A DNA stretch of 64,000 nucleotides from Pseudomicrostroma phylloplanum (Eukaryota; Basidiomycota; Exobasidiomycetes; Microstromatales). This document shows, piece after piece, positions 9,659 through 21,316 of this stretch. The position numbers were made by a program, and so were the translations under genes. The notes under the pieces are model-generated. The model saw only the letters and a program-made list of their open reading frames with translations, made no database searches and was not told the origin of the DNA. Each line of letters opens with the position of its first letter. The first letter of the stretch is position 1. Where the stretch lies: assembly GCA_039545275.1 (NCBI GenBank), contig BCHS01000001.1:131579-195578 (forward strand). Direction: 5' to 3'.

Positions 9659-11654
9659 CTACTCCTTCTCCTCTGCCTCCAGCCCCTTGCTCTCAAATGG
9701 GTTACCCACATACGCTCCAGGACCCAGCAGATCGTACCTCTTACCCCGGACGGCCCAAATGCCCCAATTGGCCTTGACTGCCACCCTGGGGTCAAAGTCG
9801 GCAATACTCCAGCTGAGGCTCCCAAAGACGTTGTCTCCAGGGGTGATGAGCCACTCAAACTCGCCCTTGATGCCCTCTACGGATTCAAAGGCTTCGACGT
9901 CGCGCTTCACGTCCGCCGGGGAGAAGCCGGTGATGATGAGGGGACACTTGGTGGAGAGCATCTGCGTCAGGGCAGTAGCCCACTCGGACTGGGCCTGGAG
10001 AAGAGGAGGGAGGGTGGGAAGAGTAGAGCTCGGTTTTGCGCCGGGCGCTAGAGGGAAGAAGGCGGGCTCCATGGAGGGAGTCTCGCCTCCTTCGGGAGAC
10101 CGACGGGCAACGGTCGCGTCTGGATTTGGGAGCTTACTGGGGCTCGCTGCCGCTGCCGCCGATGCCTCGACGCTCTCCTTTGCTTCGTCTTGAGACTCGA
10201 TCTCCGCTGCTACAGTGTTGAGACCGTCACCTCCTGCAGGAGCAGACGAGCTCGCTCCGGCAATGGCCTCACTGTCTTCATCCTCTGTCTTTGGCCGGTC
10301 GTACGCCCGCTGGCTGGGGAACCCAAAGCCGGGGGAGAAGGCAAAGAAGACGTCCGTGTAAGGGTCAAAGGGCTCCATCTGATGATGTACCGACTCGTAG
10401 GTGGCCTGGATGTAGGTGATAGTCAGAGCTTCCGAGACGACGAGCGTCTGGCTAGGGGCATTCGGCCCGTAAGAAGACGGGCGTGTCTTTTGCCGGCGAG
10501 GTGGTTCAGCCGAAAGAGACTGGCCAGCGGCAATGTTGTCCACCTTGGGGATGGACACTTCGGGGCCGATGAGGTAGAGGTGGAAGTTCACGCCCGGGAA
10601 CATGAAGCGAAGCTGATCCCAGACGCTGGCAGGAAGGGTAGATTCGGCCCTTGCTCCTACGACGAAGACTCGGATGGCGTCGAGGGATGGCTTGGCGCCG
10701 ATCTTGGGATGAAGTAGCTGACGTAGGGCTGGGAAGAAAGTAGGGAGCATGTATCAGACACGCGGTACGTCGCTTCCCGCGCCTTGCGAGTATCGTCCAC
10801 TAACCGAGGAAACTTCTCAGTCCTTCCCTTGTCATCCTCCTGTTCCTCGTGGTGTAGGGGCTATGCTCGTGCAGCACAGCTCCCATCGATGTCGGAAAGC
10901 TCAATAGCTTAGAAACATGCCGCCTCGATCGCTCCGTCTCAATGGAGGGAAAGTTTCTCGTGTAGAAGAAGACGTCCCATGAAGACAGGTTGAGTGACTC
11001 TTCGAAGCCCTGAGGACCTGTGCAGGCAGGCAGGAAAGTCAGAAGCGGTCAGTCATGCCTTCTGGGCAAGCCCAGCCTCCCGATCTTCTTTGCATCTGGT
11101 AACTCACCTGGCAGCTTGAACTCTGTAATCTCTCTACCGCTCCTGAGATCATGCTCGTCCTCATTGGCCTCCCTAAGCCTGTGCACGTACTTCCCATGCT
11201 CTGTGTCCTCCCTCCAATCCTTCTCACTATAATGCGTCGGCCAACCACAGTCGGGACACTCGAAGTTGACTAACACCCTCTGACCTTTGCGCAGATGGAC
11301 GGGACATGGGGCAAGCCTCTTGATCCTTTCCGCCCTTGCTCGCAGGGCGGGGAAAGGCGATTGCGAGAGTGGGTGGAAGAGATTATCCTGCGTCAGGATG
11401 AGCTTCTTGGGCGCTGCAGCAGGTCCCTTGAAGGGGTCCCGATCATCCTTGGCCTTCTTGGACTTGCCAAAGAGGCCGAGGAAAGAACGACGTTGTTGTT
11501 GCCCAGGTGAGCAGAAGTGCGATGACGATGACGAAGATGCTGACGAGGTCGAGGGTGCATTGACAGAAGGAGAGGCAGCTGCGACGAAGTGGGTGACGCC
11601 GCTACGCCTGCCTGACCTGGTGAGCATAGGCCCAGCCGAAGAGGTGAGGCTCAT
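9659..11654 (-). CDS. MSS51: Mss51-like mitochondrial translational activator of COX1
   Basis: Minus-strand exons 11654-11108, 11017-10805 and 10728-9659 give 609 residues. The N-terminus is Ser/Arg-rich and compatible with mitochondrial import. Around residues 117-142 lies the Mss51 zinc-finger region: PCPVH, then ECPDCGWPTHYSEKDW, followed by HGKYVHRLREANEDEHDLRSGR. Exon 2 supplies the conserved LNLSSWDVFFYTRNFPSI and RRHVSKLLSFPTS segments. In yeast, Mss51 binds COX1 mRNA, starts its translation and later sequesters with newly made Cox1. Its Cys-Pro motifs bind haem and tune the process to oxygen; two Cys-Pro pairs (Cys117, Cys133) are visible here. The protein is longer than the 436-residue yeast protein because of an acidic Ser/Ala-rich insert in the C-terminal half (about 10060-10300). 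It is divergent from the bL12m gene. Confidence 0.9.
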
Positions 11655-11982
11655 CGGAGTAATCTCTCGGGGCTATCAGCTTGGAGGAGATATGGACGAT
11701 GATAGACGACTAATAGTGATAGACGAAACTACTTGTGACCATGGCCTAAGCTCTCCACCCTCGAAGGGAGATTCCTGGCTCAGGCTTCGCACGCCCGCCT
11801 GCCTGCCGGCCAGTGCTTCGCGCGGAAGGCTGACCCACTTTTCGTCGCCCACACTCACTTCTTCCGAGCGACAGACGCACACACACACACATACACATAC
11901 GCATATACTCATCACACCCGCACTAGGTATCCCCATATCTTCGTCCGCAAGCAGAGCTCACCGCAAGCAGCCCTTTAGCATC
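11655..11982. promoter_or_regulatory. Shared divergent promoter of MSS51 and bL12m, 328 bp
   Basis: The two start codons point away from each other across this interval, so their promoters must overlap or be shared. It contains a CA microsatellite (11878-11898) and an AT-rich ATACACATACGCATATAC stretch just after it. No clear TATA box was seen for the MSS51 side. See the finding on co-regulation. Confidence 0.6.
11878..11898. repeat. (AC)n microsatellite
   Basis: About nine AC dinucleotides with one interruption (ACAT), in the leader region of the bL12m gene. Confidence 0.8.
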
Positions 11983-12794
11983 ATGTCGGCCCGAATGGCA
12001 TTCTCCTCACTGCGACCTCTGGCCAGGTGAGTCCACAGGTTGTGCAAAGGGGTCACACTCCATCAGCTAACTTACCCGCTCCCACTGCCGTACTCCCGCA
12101 TCACCTCCCTACCTCCCTCCAGCTCAAGTCGTCAACAGCTTCGTACTTCCTCCCTCCGTCCCTCTTCGGCTTTGCGATGTCTCTCCACAGGCGCTGAGCC
12201 CTCGGCGGCCGTCTCTCCAGCCTCGAGCCCGGCCTCTCCACCCCCAGCTACCGGTTCGTCCCCCTCTGCCTCTACCTCCTCGTCCTCCTCAAGCGCAGAC
12301 CCCAAGCTGAGCAGTATCGTGGATCAGATCGAGCAACTGACTCTGCTGCAGGCCAGCGAGCTCGTTGCCCAGCTCAAGGTGAGTAGCGACCCCGCATGCT
12401 ACTTTCAATACATGTCTCGCCTGACCTTGCTCACCCTTTCCTTCCTCGCTTGTCATTCTCATCACCCCAGTCTCGTCTCAATATTCAAGAGATCGCAATG
12501 CCCTCTGGAGGTGGTGCAGCCCCCGCCGCAGCCGCTCCTGCCGCCGAAGCCGAGGAGGAGAAGCCCAAGGAGAAGACCGTCTTCACCCTCAAGCTGCAGG
12601 GTCTCAAGGATCCCACCGCAAAGGCAAAGGTCATCAAGGAGGTAAAGTCGCTCAACTCGACGATGAACCTTGTAGAGGCAAAGAAGTTTGTAGAGAGCGC
12701 ACCACAGATCTTGAAGGAGGGTTTGAACAAGGAGGATGTGGAGAAGCTCAAGACGGCTATTGAGGCCGCGGGAGGTGTGGTGGAGATCGAGTAG
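11983..12794 (+). CDS. MRPL12: Mitochondrial ribosomal stalk protein bL12m
   Basis: Exons 11983-12026, 12123-12378 and 12471-12794 give 207 residues. The presequence is Ser/Arg/Leu-rich with no acidic residues for about 35 residues, as expected for matrix import. The N-terminal dimerisation part contains IVDQIEQLTLLQASELVAQLK, and the splice joins it to SRLNIQEIAMP. An Ala/Glu hinge (APAAAAPAAEAEEEKPKEK) precedes the globular C-terminal domain: KTVFTLKLQG, AKVIKEVKSLNSTMNLVEAKKFVESAP, and the end GGVVEIE. bL12 recruits and activates translational GTPases on the mitochondrial large subunit. The length matches the family. The start at 11983 gives a conventional presequence and a GTGAGT donor shortly after. 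Confidence 0.93.
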
Positions 12795-13065
12795 ATTGGT
12801 CGTCTGGGGTGCTGCGATCCGATTCGGCGCCCTGCCTGGGGCGAATGCTACACACTTCCACAGCTCATGAGTGAACTGACGATTGATGAAGGGATTACAG
12901 TATGAAAAGACCGGGAAACAATTCGATGTGGTCAAGGGATCGTGCAGGGGGATTGCTGAGCTATCGTGCCGCTCGAATCCCGAGAGAGTCTACGAGTATG
13001 CTGGTATCTTGATGGCAAGGGTCTGAGGAGGGCTTTCTCCATCTTGTCGTTCTTCTCCCTCATGC

Positions 13066-14100
13066 CTACTCCTCCCCAAGAGCCCACGACTTTTCCAACC
13101 CGCTAATGAGCTTCTGTTCAAAGATTGCCTCGACAAACTCGCCCTCTTCTGTGAACCATTCGCCTAAGGGATCGACATCATGGAGATGCAGTGTCAGGTG
13201 CTGTGTCCTCTCATCCCGACCTCAGTGATCGCCAGTGTATGCAGTCGACTCACCCAGATGACCCATATCCACGCTCTGCTTCACCCTCCTGAGCAGGCTC
13301 TTGCCTCCGTTACTCCTCCTAGTGTACTCGATCTGAAGCGAATACCTAGGCGGAACAATCCACTTTTGTCCCTCGCTCGTCTTTTCCACCGTCGGCTTGG
13401 GCAAAGAGGGGCTGGAGATGGTCAGGACCTCGGTCTCGATGCGCTTTGAAAGCATCTTGCGCTTGCCGGTGAAGATGCGGTCACCTTGAAGGTAGGCGTC
13501 GAGAGCTTGAAGTGCTGACAGCACTGCGTAGGCAGCTACTGCGATGCCTGTCCATCCTTTGCTCTTCTGCCAATCCTTCTCGATGAAGTACGACCACAGA
13601 CATGCGCCGATGACGATGAAGGAGGCCGAGAAGCCGAGCGCGAGCCGAAGATCTGTATGCACATGAGACGCCTTGAAAGGTGGGAATTCGGAAGCGTCGG
13701 CATGTCCGTTCAAGGACGAGGTGGAGCTGCTCAGATCAGCTGGCAAGGAAGACGGCGACTGGACTGCTGAAGATGCTGATGGTGCTGGTGCAAGGTGACC
13801 AGAAGGTCTTGTGAGAATCTGTACACAGGAGAGGGGGGAAGAGCAAGAGCAAGGTCAGAGAGTACTCCGTGGTGCAAAGGTCTGCTGCTCTAATATGCTC
13901 ACCCTCTCTACTGCTTCATCGCATGTCGCTTTTAGCTCTTGCAAGCTGGAGTTGTCGACGTAAATGCGATCCTCCTTTGCTGGTAGGGGTCCTGCCAGCT
14001 CCGCGAGGGGATCTTCGGCGGGAGAAGTGCTTGCTGCTGCTGCTACCTGCGAGGCCTCTTCTGCCTGTAGGGCGCTTTGCTTGCCGGGTCGCAGAGACAT
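13066..14100 (-). CDS. SPC2: Signal peptidase complex subunit 2 (SPC25/Spc2)
   Basis: Minus-strand exons 14100-13903, 13818-13254 and 13163-13066 give 286 residues. The middle exon has the family's two membrane segments, LRLALGFSASFIVIGACLWSYF and GIAVAAYAVLSALQALDAYL, separated by the short loop EKDWQKSKGWT. A cytosolic domain follows, with IETEVLTISS, PPRYSLQIEYTRR and, in the last exon, GEWFTEEGEFVEAIFEQ. The subunit sits in the ER membrane, where it links signal peptidase to the translocon and modulates substrate recognition. A Ser/Pro-rich insert (residues 68-110) precedes the first membrane segment and makes the protein longer than human SPCS2. The last exon is only 98 nt and rests on the conserved EWF end, which splices in frame. 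Confidence 0.88.
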
Positions 14101-14516
14101 GAGGTGGGAAGATGATTTCTGCTGAAGTGTCGTTGCCTATGAAGTTATGATGATGATGCTCGTCTATGTGTCTGCTGTGGTGGTATTGCTTCGATGTTCG
14201 TACCTAGTGTGTGCTTCAGGGGAGCCCTGGCGGGAGGCGTCTCTCTCTCTCTCTCCATCGTCGGTGCCTTGTTCTGGTGCGGCCTTTGGAACTCCGCCGC
14301 CCTGCCTGCGTCGCCTGCGTCGCCTCGCCTCACCCGCAGAGAATATTTCCTTCTTCTCGATCCTCCATTCACCGCTCACACGCACGTACACTTTCACACC
14401 GACGTGTACATCTCCCATCGCCTCCTCGAAGCTACACTGTAGCATACAAGGAGACTCATACAATTCAATCAGATCTCTCTTGACACCCAGTCGCAACCAC
14501 CAACCAACCACCCATC
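14101..14516. promoter_or_regulatory. Divergent promoter region between SPC2 (-) and the eIF4B-like gene (+), 416 bp
   Basis: This includes a TC dinucleotide run (14243-14258) and a CA-rich leader just before the plus-strand ATG (14480-14516). No other element was identified. Confidence 0.45.
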
Positions 14517-16683
14517 ATGGGTTCGTACTCCAAATCTATGGCTGGATTCCTGCGCATAATCTCGCGTCGACGCTCACACCCTTTCTTCCTCCACTCGCCC
14601 CTCCCCCCACAGCGCCCAAAAAGGGAAACAAAATGAGTCTCAACGACTTCCTTGCCGACGAGGCTACAGGAAAGTCATGGGCAGACGACGTCGACGATCT
14701 TCCCCTTGCTCGTGAGTGTGCAGAGAGGCAAGGCATGGTGCAGATCTTCGCGTATTAGCCTTCGCAGTTCTAAATGCTCTGTTCGGTCCAATTTACTCGC
14801 TATGTCACACAGCCGCTCCCCGAGGAGACCGCTACCCTGGAGCCCGACAGGGCGGAGACTTCCTCTCTTCGGTTCCCGACCGAGCTGACCGAGACCGCAT
14901 GGGCCCTCCCAGGTTCGATGATCGACCCCCTAGGCAGGACGTGCCCTTCCCGGACAAGCCCCCTTACACTGCATACCTGGGTGGCCTCTCCTTTGATGCC
15001 ACGGAAGGAGATGTCGCTGACTTCTTTGCCCCTCACAATGTGAGTTCGCAAGTTGTATGAAGTTTCGCAAGTCTTGATCACCGGGACCTCTACTGACCAG
15101 GTCTACACGTATTCGCTTCCCTTTCCTCACAGGCCGTCAGCATCCGCATCGTGACAGACAGAGACGGCAAGCCAAAGGGATTCGGCTACATCGAGTTTGA
15201 CCAGGCAGACGCCCTCCGAGATGCCCTGTCTCGCAGCGGCTCCCAGCTTGCAGGACGCTCGATTCGCGTCGGAGTGGCGGAGGCACCAAAGGCTGGAGAG
15301 CGTGGATTCGGAAGCAGCATCGCTGAAGAGGCTAGTCAGTGGAGGCGAGCTGGACCTCTGCCACCAGTCAAGGGTGCATCTTCGCGACCTGGAGTCGCAC
15401 GCGAGAGGTCTGGATTCGGTGGACCTGGAGGACGGCCGTCTGACGGACCTAGTGGATTCGACAATATGGAGGTGGGAAGCGGCGGACGCAGCGGGTTTGG
15501 TAGCAAGTTCCAGGCATCTCCGATGCCGCCTGCTCGAGATGGACCAATGAGGTCTGGACCTCCCGGAGGACGAATGGGCGGTCCACCTGGCCCCGCAGAG
15601 CCCCTGGAGCCAACCAAGGGAGAAGTTGCATCAGACTGGAGGACCGGAAAGCCGACTGAGTCATCATTCGTACCTGCTGCTGCGCCACGACGGGGAATGT
15701 TCGGTGGAGCAGCACCAGGAGGACCCGATGGCGAGGGTCCATCTGGAAGATCACCTTCGTTCAGGCAGCGCGATGCTACTGAAGTCGATGAGCGCTTTGC
15801 CTCGCAAGAGAGGATGGGCTTCGGCTCCAAATTCACTCCTACACCACCCGAGTCTCCTGCTGTGGGCAACCGAGCCCCACGAGCTCCCTTCGAGAGGAAG
15901 CCTAGCGCAGCTGCTGCCACTGCTCCTCCTCCTTCTGGACCTAGCGAGGGTGCGGTCAACTGGCGCTCGGCTCGCCCGACACCTCCTGCTGGGCCCTCTG
16001 CGGACTCGCCCGCGGTGACTCCTCCTACTGCCCCCGCCGAACGCAAGAAGCTCGACCTGAAGCCGCGATCGGCCGCCCCTGCCGAGGGCGCTGAGACACC
16101 CGGTGCCTCCTCGACGAACAAGTCGAATCCCTTTGGTGGAGCCAAGCCTGTGGACGTGATGGAAAGGGAGCGCCAGATCGAGGAGAGGTTACAGGCACAG
16201 AGGGAGCAACGGGCCGCGGAGGAAAAGGCAAAGCAGGAGAAGATCAAGGCAGAAAAGGCAGAGAAGGAAGCAGCTCTCAAGGGTGCCCCCACTGGACCTC
16301 GTGCCGATAGGGAGAAGGCTGGCGGTGCTGCAGGAGCTCCTACCGGACCTAGGGCAGCCGGCGCTGGACGCACACCTTCCAAGAGGGGTGAGGGCGTCAA
16401 GTCGCCAACTACTGATGCTGCAAGCGCTGCTCCCACCTCAGAGGCCGCTGCTGCTGGTACCGCATCGCCTGCTGCAACCCCGACCTCACCCGCCGCCGCT
16501 CCTGCCATCAAGAGCCCACCGGCTGCAGGTGCCTGGGGCAAGGGACGAAAGGCCAGTGGCGCCCTCCTTGGCAACTCTTCTGCTGCTGCTGCCCCGACGA
16601 ACGGGTCCGCTGAGGGCAAGGATGGTGAGGATGCCGTTGCAGAAGTGAGCGAGGGTGTAGCCAAGGCTCAGGTCGCAGAGTAG
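14517..16683 (+). CDS. TIF3: eIF4B-like translation initiation factor (Tif3 type)
   Basis: Exons 14517-14520, 14613-14711, 14813-15039 and 15133-16683 give 626 residues. The first coding exon is only ATGG. It joins to MAPKKGNKMSLNDFLADEA, which matches the eIF4B N-terminal motif (KKGK...SLxDFLA) followed by SWADDVDDL. One RRM spans about residues 84-158, with RNP2 AYLGGLSF and RNP1 KGFGYIEF. The C-terminal two thirds is disordered and repetitive: W-R units (SQWRRAGP, SDWRTGKP, NWRSARP) and GFGSKF units recur. A charged helix with ERERQIEERLQAQREQRAAEEK follows, then an Ala/Pro/Ser tail. eIF4B stimulates eIF4A helicase and mRNA recruitment to the 40S subunit. The tiny first exon is supported by the motif it restores. 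Confidence 0.88.
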
Positions 16684-18027
16684 AGAGAGAGCAACAGGCA
16701 CNCCCCCTCACTTTTGCTGCACCGCCATTGTCGCTTTCTGCCTGTCACCCAAAGTGCATCACCGTTATGGACTCTAGCTTTGTTACCCCCCATTGTGAGC
16801 ATCGACGCCTGGATGTTCAGTCTTCTTTTCAGCCCTCAAAATTGTAATAGGCTCTTTGGTCGTTCGTCAGTTCACTCTCCCCACTTTGAGCCAAGGTCCG
16901 GCCGGGCACAGTAGATGCACCGCCTCTACTTCCAGAGATGCGCCGCCTTTCCTGATCGCCCGTGCGTGTGAGCCCTGATGGGCGAACAGGTCCTCCTTCT
17001 CCACTGTCCCGTCCGTGTGCAATGCGCAACCCCCCTCCCCCCCCCCGCCGCTTTAGAATGTACCCACGGGGTGCGATTCAATGGCGGGAAATGGATCCTG
17101 CACCGCCCACCTGGGTCCATCTACCTTCTGACATTGATCTCTTCTGGCGGGGGGTGGAGTCAGAAGCGAGGGGCGATGTTGAGTCGATCGGTCGGACTAC
17201 TGAATTCTGTGCCGTGCGTGGGGTGCCGAAGCCGGTCGGTCTGGGGGTGGTGAGCGGATGGGCTCGCGTCACACGCTCTTGCAGAGGCTACCTGAGGCGA
17301 TGCTTGATGGCTGCGCTGCCCCTCTCGATTGGAATAGAACAGAGCAAGATAGTCTTTGCGATGACGGATGTCGGGGATGCTCCTCACCTTCTCTTTGCCG
17401 AGGGCGCGGGGACGTCTCGGCAGCTGGACGGGACGTATGGCTGCAAGTGCTGCTGCTGCTGCTGCCTGTCCTTCTGTCTGCCGCCGGTGCCGTTTCCGTT
17501 GCCGTTGCTCCTGTGCGCCTTGATGCATCGTGCGGTGGATGTGCGGCCGTGGCTGCTTCTCCGCCCGCCGGGCCGAAGACTGCCTCACCGCACACCACAC
17601 GCACCCGCACACACACTGCCCTCCGGTCCGCTCCCCTACCGCTCCCCCTTTCCTCCCTTGTTCCTACTATTGCCCGTCGCTTCGTTCATCCTCGCCCGCT
17701 CCCTTCTTCACCATATACATACGCTCACTTGTTCTTCAACCTCGACCGACTCGAGTCGCGCTGGTCCGATCCACTACCGACATCCCTCGCGCCTCGCGTC
17801 CACTATACGTCTACCGTATAGGTCCCCTCTGCACCGCCCTGCATACACTCTAGACCCAAAAGTCACCGCTTCCGGTTGAGAGGCCGACGTCATATCACCC
17901 TACCGCTCCCACCATCGCCCTACTATCCGGGACCGTCAGGCGGTCTTGATCTCCCTACGAGCGACTCTCACATCAAGCCTACTAGCATTGTTCCTTGGAG
18001 TAGCGTACCTTCAGCCTGCCCCCCGCC
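16684..18027. other. Long intergenic region, 1344 bp
   Basis: The first part is the 3' UTR of the eIF4B-like gene, including an ambiguous base at 16702 next to a C run. A second C-rich tract, with ten consecutive C, lies at 17029-17046. From about 17450 to 18020 the plus strand is strongly pyrimidine-rich with many CAC, CTC and CGC words; this is probably the promoter and leader of the downstream PLD-like gene. Several frames stay open here (for example 16962-17879), but their translations are compositionally biased and lack protein-like features. No RNA gene was recognised. Confidence 0.5.
17029..17046 (+). repeat. C-rich homopolymer tract
   Basis: A C6-T-C10 run in the noncoding region upstream of the PLD-like gene. 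It is prone to length error in sequencing. Confidence 0.8.
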
Positions 18028-21000
18028 ATGCCTGGTGCTAGCAAGGCGACGCGCGACTCGGCAGCCGCCTATGCTGGCTCCTCTTCAACCGAGCATCCTC
18101 AGAACACCCATGCCACAATCACCTCGGCCGTCGCTGCCGACCCTACCCTGGCTCCCTCGGTCGCAGAGCTCAGACTCTTTCCCAATCCGAGGGCATACAA
18201 GAGGGGTCTGTTGAGGCACAAGATCAAGGATCAGCTGCAAGAAGGGAGAGGACATTCTTGGAATTGGCATAATGGAGCGACGCATCATGAGAACAAGGGA
18301 CCTGGGGATGAGGAGCTCGAGGAGGTGAGGACGAGGTATGGATACAAGAAGGAGTCGGATGGAGGGCCAAGTAGGTTATACCTCATGGTGAGTAGATGCA
18401 TGAGAAGGATTGGGCGATACAATGGGCCTGGCAGGGCTGACGTCCGCCTGCAAACCATCTCTTGCCCATTCTCTCCTGCCTCAGATCTTGGCAGACTCGC
18501 TGTTGCCTCTGCCCAGGAGTCCGATGTCCGGAGTGGTGTCTCCTCCTCTGCTGGCCACTACCGGTATCGTCCCGTGCTCCATCTTCTCCACTGGTCCGGA
18601 CATCATCGAGCACTACTGTGACTGCATCATAGCCGCCAAGCGCGAAGTTATTCTTCTGACCAACTACTGGCAAGGCGGCAAGAATGTAGACCGCATCGCA
18701 GACGCTTTACGGGAGCTCAACCGGAGGGTCTCAAAAAGGATTGCCGATGGAAAGACAAAGGAGAAGCAGCATGGTGGTACCGAGAATGGCGTGCCCGCCC
18801 ACAATGCACCCGCGCTGGACAACGTCGTGGTCAAGCTGATGTGGGATCGAGGTCCACAGACGTTGGCGGACTTGTTCCGATGCAGGAAACCTGTGCCACC
18901 TTCAATGTGGAAGTCGAACGGTCTGCCTACCGAGGACGAAGTACCTCATCTCAGCGTTGAGATCCTCAACTATCATCGGCCCTTGATGGGCACCTTCCAT
19001 GCCAAGCTATTGCTGGTCGATCGACAAGTAGCTCTCATCAACAGCAACAACATCCAGGATCGACCTAACGTGGAAGCCTGCGTGCGCTTCGAGGGTGACA
19101 TTGTCAACTCCATCTACGATCATGCCCTAATCTCGTGGGGCAATCGCCTCAACCCACCCTTGCCCTGCCTGGGCAACCCTGCGTCCAAGGATCCCTCGCC
19201 GACTGCCTTCATTCAAGGTGACGAGGGCCACTTGCCGTCCATGTCTGCAGAGAGGCTACGACAGCTTGCCACAGTGGCGCGCCGCAAGCTACAGCAAGAA
19301 GACGAAGAGACCGAAGATGAGAAGCACAGCGGCCTCTCCCCTGGCGGACAAGGATCCATGGGACGCCGATTGAGCTTTGCAGACGTCGTGGAGGGAGTGA
19401 TCAAGCAGTCCCACGAGTTCAGAGGCAATACGATGCAGAGGAGGGGTAGTGCCGATGCTGCTACCGGCGACGACAAGGGAGCTGCTCGACAGGCAGCCTC
19501 TCTGTGGGCGCAAAAAGTGTTGGGGGACCGACGCAATCCACCACCGGGAGTGAATGGTTCTGCAGATCAGACGCAGTCGAGCCGGCCGTTGGGCAAATCG
19601 GAAATGGGTGAAGGCTCAGGTGCCGCAGGGGAGACGGAGCACCAACCGCGAAGAAACCTTGTTGACGTAGTGGAGCAGATTACAGGACGAGGCCCGAGCT
19701 CCAGCAAGAATGTCGATGATGAGGTCCGCAAGAGTCGAGAGCAGAGGAAAAAGGAAGGAGCTAGCCCGGGGGCTCACAACCTCACCAAGGGCGTGCACGT
19801 CCCTCGAGCGGTACCAGAGGACGGCGTGGATGATTCAGCAAGGAGCAACACTGTGGTCGGAGATCAAGACTCATCTGGAGGCAGCAAGGGCAGTGCTTCT
19901 CAACCCAGCGGTCCTCGGATGCGGTCGGATGCGGAAGACCAGGCGGCCAATCAGGGCAGAGATGGCCAAGCGGTAGCTTTCGAGGACAAGAACATCGTCG
20001 AGGACAGCACCGAGGGTGCGCCTGGCAGTATCGGCTACCGAACCAAGTCGCGAACCCTCTCGAACGCTTCCAAGACTCCAGCTTCTGCTCGTTTGGCTCA
20101 GATTACCAAGTCGCTCGACTTTGCCAACCTGAGTCAAGTAAAGGGTGAAATCAAGGCGGATGAGCTGGACAGGCACGGTCAAGCTCCGCAGGACAAGAGC
20201 CCAAAGGCGACGCAAGGACCTGCTGCTAATGGCGACGCTGCCGGCTCTGCTTCTGCCCACGACAGTGCGACTTCCACTCCTGTCGCTAATGGAGGGACTG
20301 CCGACCCTGAGAAGGGTGGCGACTTGGGGCTCGAGCACACGGCTACGCAAGATGCAGCGTTGCGTGCCTTTGCTCAAGGTACTTCTGATATCCTCGACTT
20401 CCGACCCTACACCTTTCACGCCCCTCACAAGCCCGTCCCCATGGCCCTGGTCAACCGTCGCCCTCACGGAACCCCCGGTCACTCAGATATCCGCAACCCG
20501 CAAGATGCAGCCTGGCTGGCCGGCTTCCGTTATGCCCAGAAGCACATCTTTGTCCAGTCGCCCACGCTCAATGCCACGCCGATCAAAGCGGCGGTGCTAG
20601 CGGCTGCGCGGCGGCATGTGCGGGTGGAGCTGTGGCTGGATCTGGGCTTCAACGACAAGTCTGAATCGATGCCCTTCCAAGGTGGTACAAATGAGCAAGT
20701 GGTCACCTCTCTGTACCGCACGCTGCGCAGTGAGGGCAAAGGAGACGAAAAGTACCTGGAAGTCTTTTGGTACACGGGCAAGGACATGACTCGTCCATTG
20801 AATGCAGTGCGCAAGCAGCGCAACTGCCACGTCAAGTATGCCGCCTTTGACGGTCAGGTGGCCATTCTCGGCAGTGGTAATCAGGACACGCAGAGTTGGT
20901 TCCACTCGCAGGAGATCAATGTCATGGTCGATTCGAAGCAGATTGTTGGAGAGTGGGACATGGCGCTCAGGAGGAACCAGTCCACGGGAATCTATGGTCG

Positions 21001-21097
21001 GGTGGACTCGGATGGGATTTGGAGGGGGAGGACGGGTAGCGAAAAGGCCGATGACGGAAAAGATGGTCAGGAGAAGGGAGGAAAGGGCGCAAAGTGA
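18028..21097 (+). CDS. Phospholipase D superfamily protein with two HKD motifs
   Basis: Exons 18028-18387 and 18485-21097 give 990 residues. The first HKD motif is HAKLLLVD (His292, Lys294, Asp299) followed by SNNIQD, and the second is HVKYAAFD (His902, Lys904, Asp909) followed by GSGNQDTQSW. Both catalytic halves are therefore complete. Between them lies a low-complexity, charged region of roughly 400 residues (about 19220-20390), probably disordered. No signal peptide, PX, PH or C2 domain is seen, unlike Spo14-type PLD1. The reaction is presumably hydrolysis or transfer at a phosphodiester bond (phospholipid or related), but substrate and location cannot be read from the sequence. The start at 18028 follows the C-rich leader. 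Confidence 0.85.
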
Positions 21098-21300
21098 GGC
21101 GCCGACGAGGACCCCTTCCAGCTTCCACGCAGCGGACACTTGTTAATTCTCCATTGACGTTCCTCCAGAGTTCATCCCCCAAAAGTTAGCAGTTGCTTTC
21201 CTTGCCTCCTCTTCTCTTTGCTCTTTCGGTCCTTGTTACCCTAGCCTACTATTCCTTCTTTTGCTTGTCTCCCGTTGTCTTTCTGCCCCGCCTAAGATAT

Positions 21301-21316
21301 CCCCCCCCCCTTTTTT
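21301..21316 (+). repeat. C10T6 homopolymer tract
   Basis: Ten C followed by six T in the 3' flank of the PLD-like gene. Confidence 0.85.

Noticed and set aside
15336..16664. A 442-codon minus-strand frame opposite the eIF4B-like gene
   Set aside because: It is antisense to a Pro/Gly/Ala-rich exon, where stops are rare on both strands. The composition is mirror-like and there is no domain.
16962..17879. A 305-codon open frame on the plus strand
   Set aside because: The translation is Pro/Leu/Arg/Cys-biased without any domain, lies in a pyrimidine-rich leader-like region, and opposite-strand frames are equally open. High GC content explains it.
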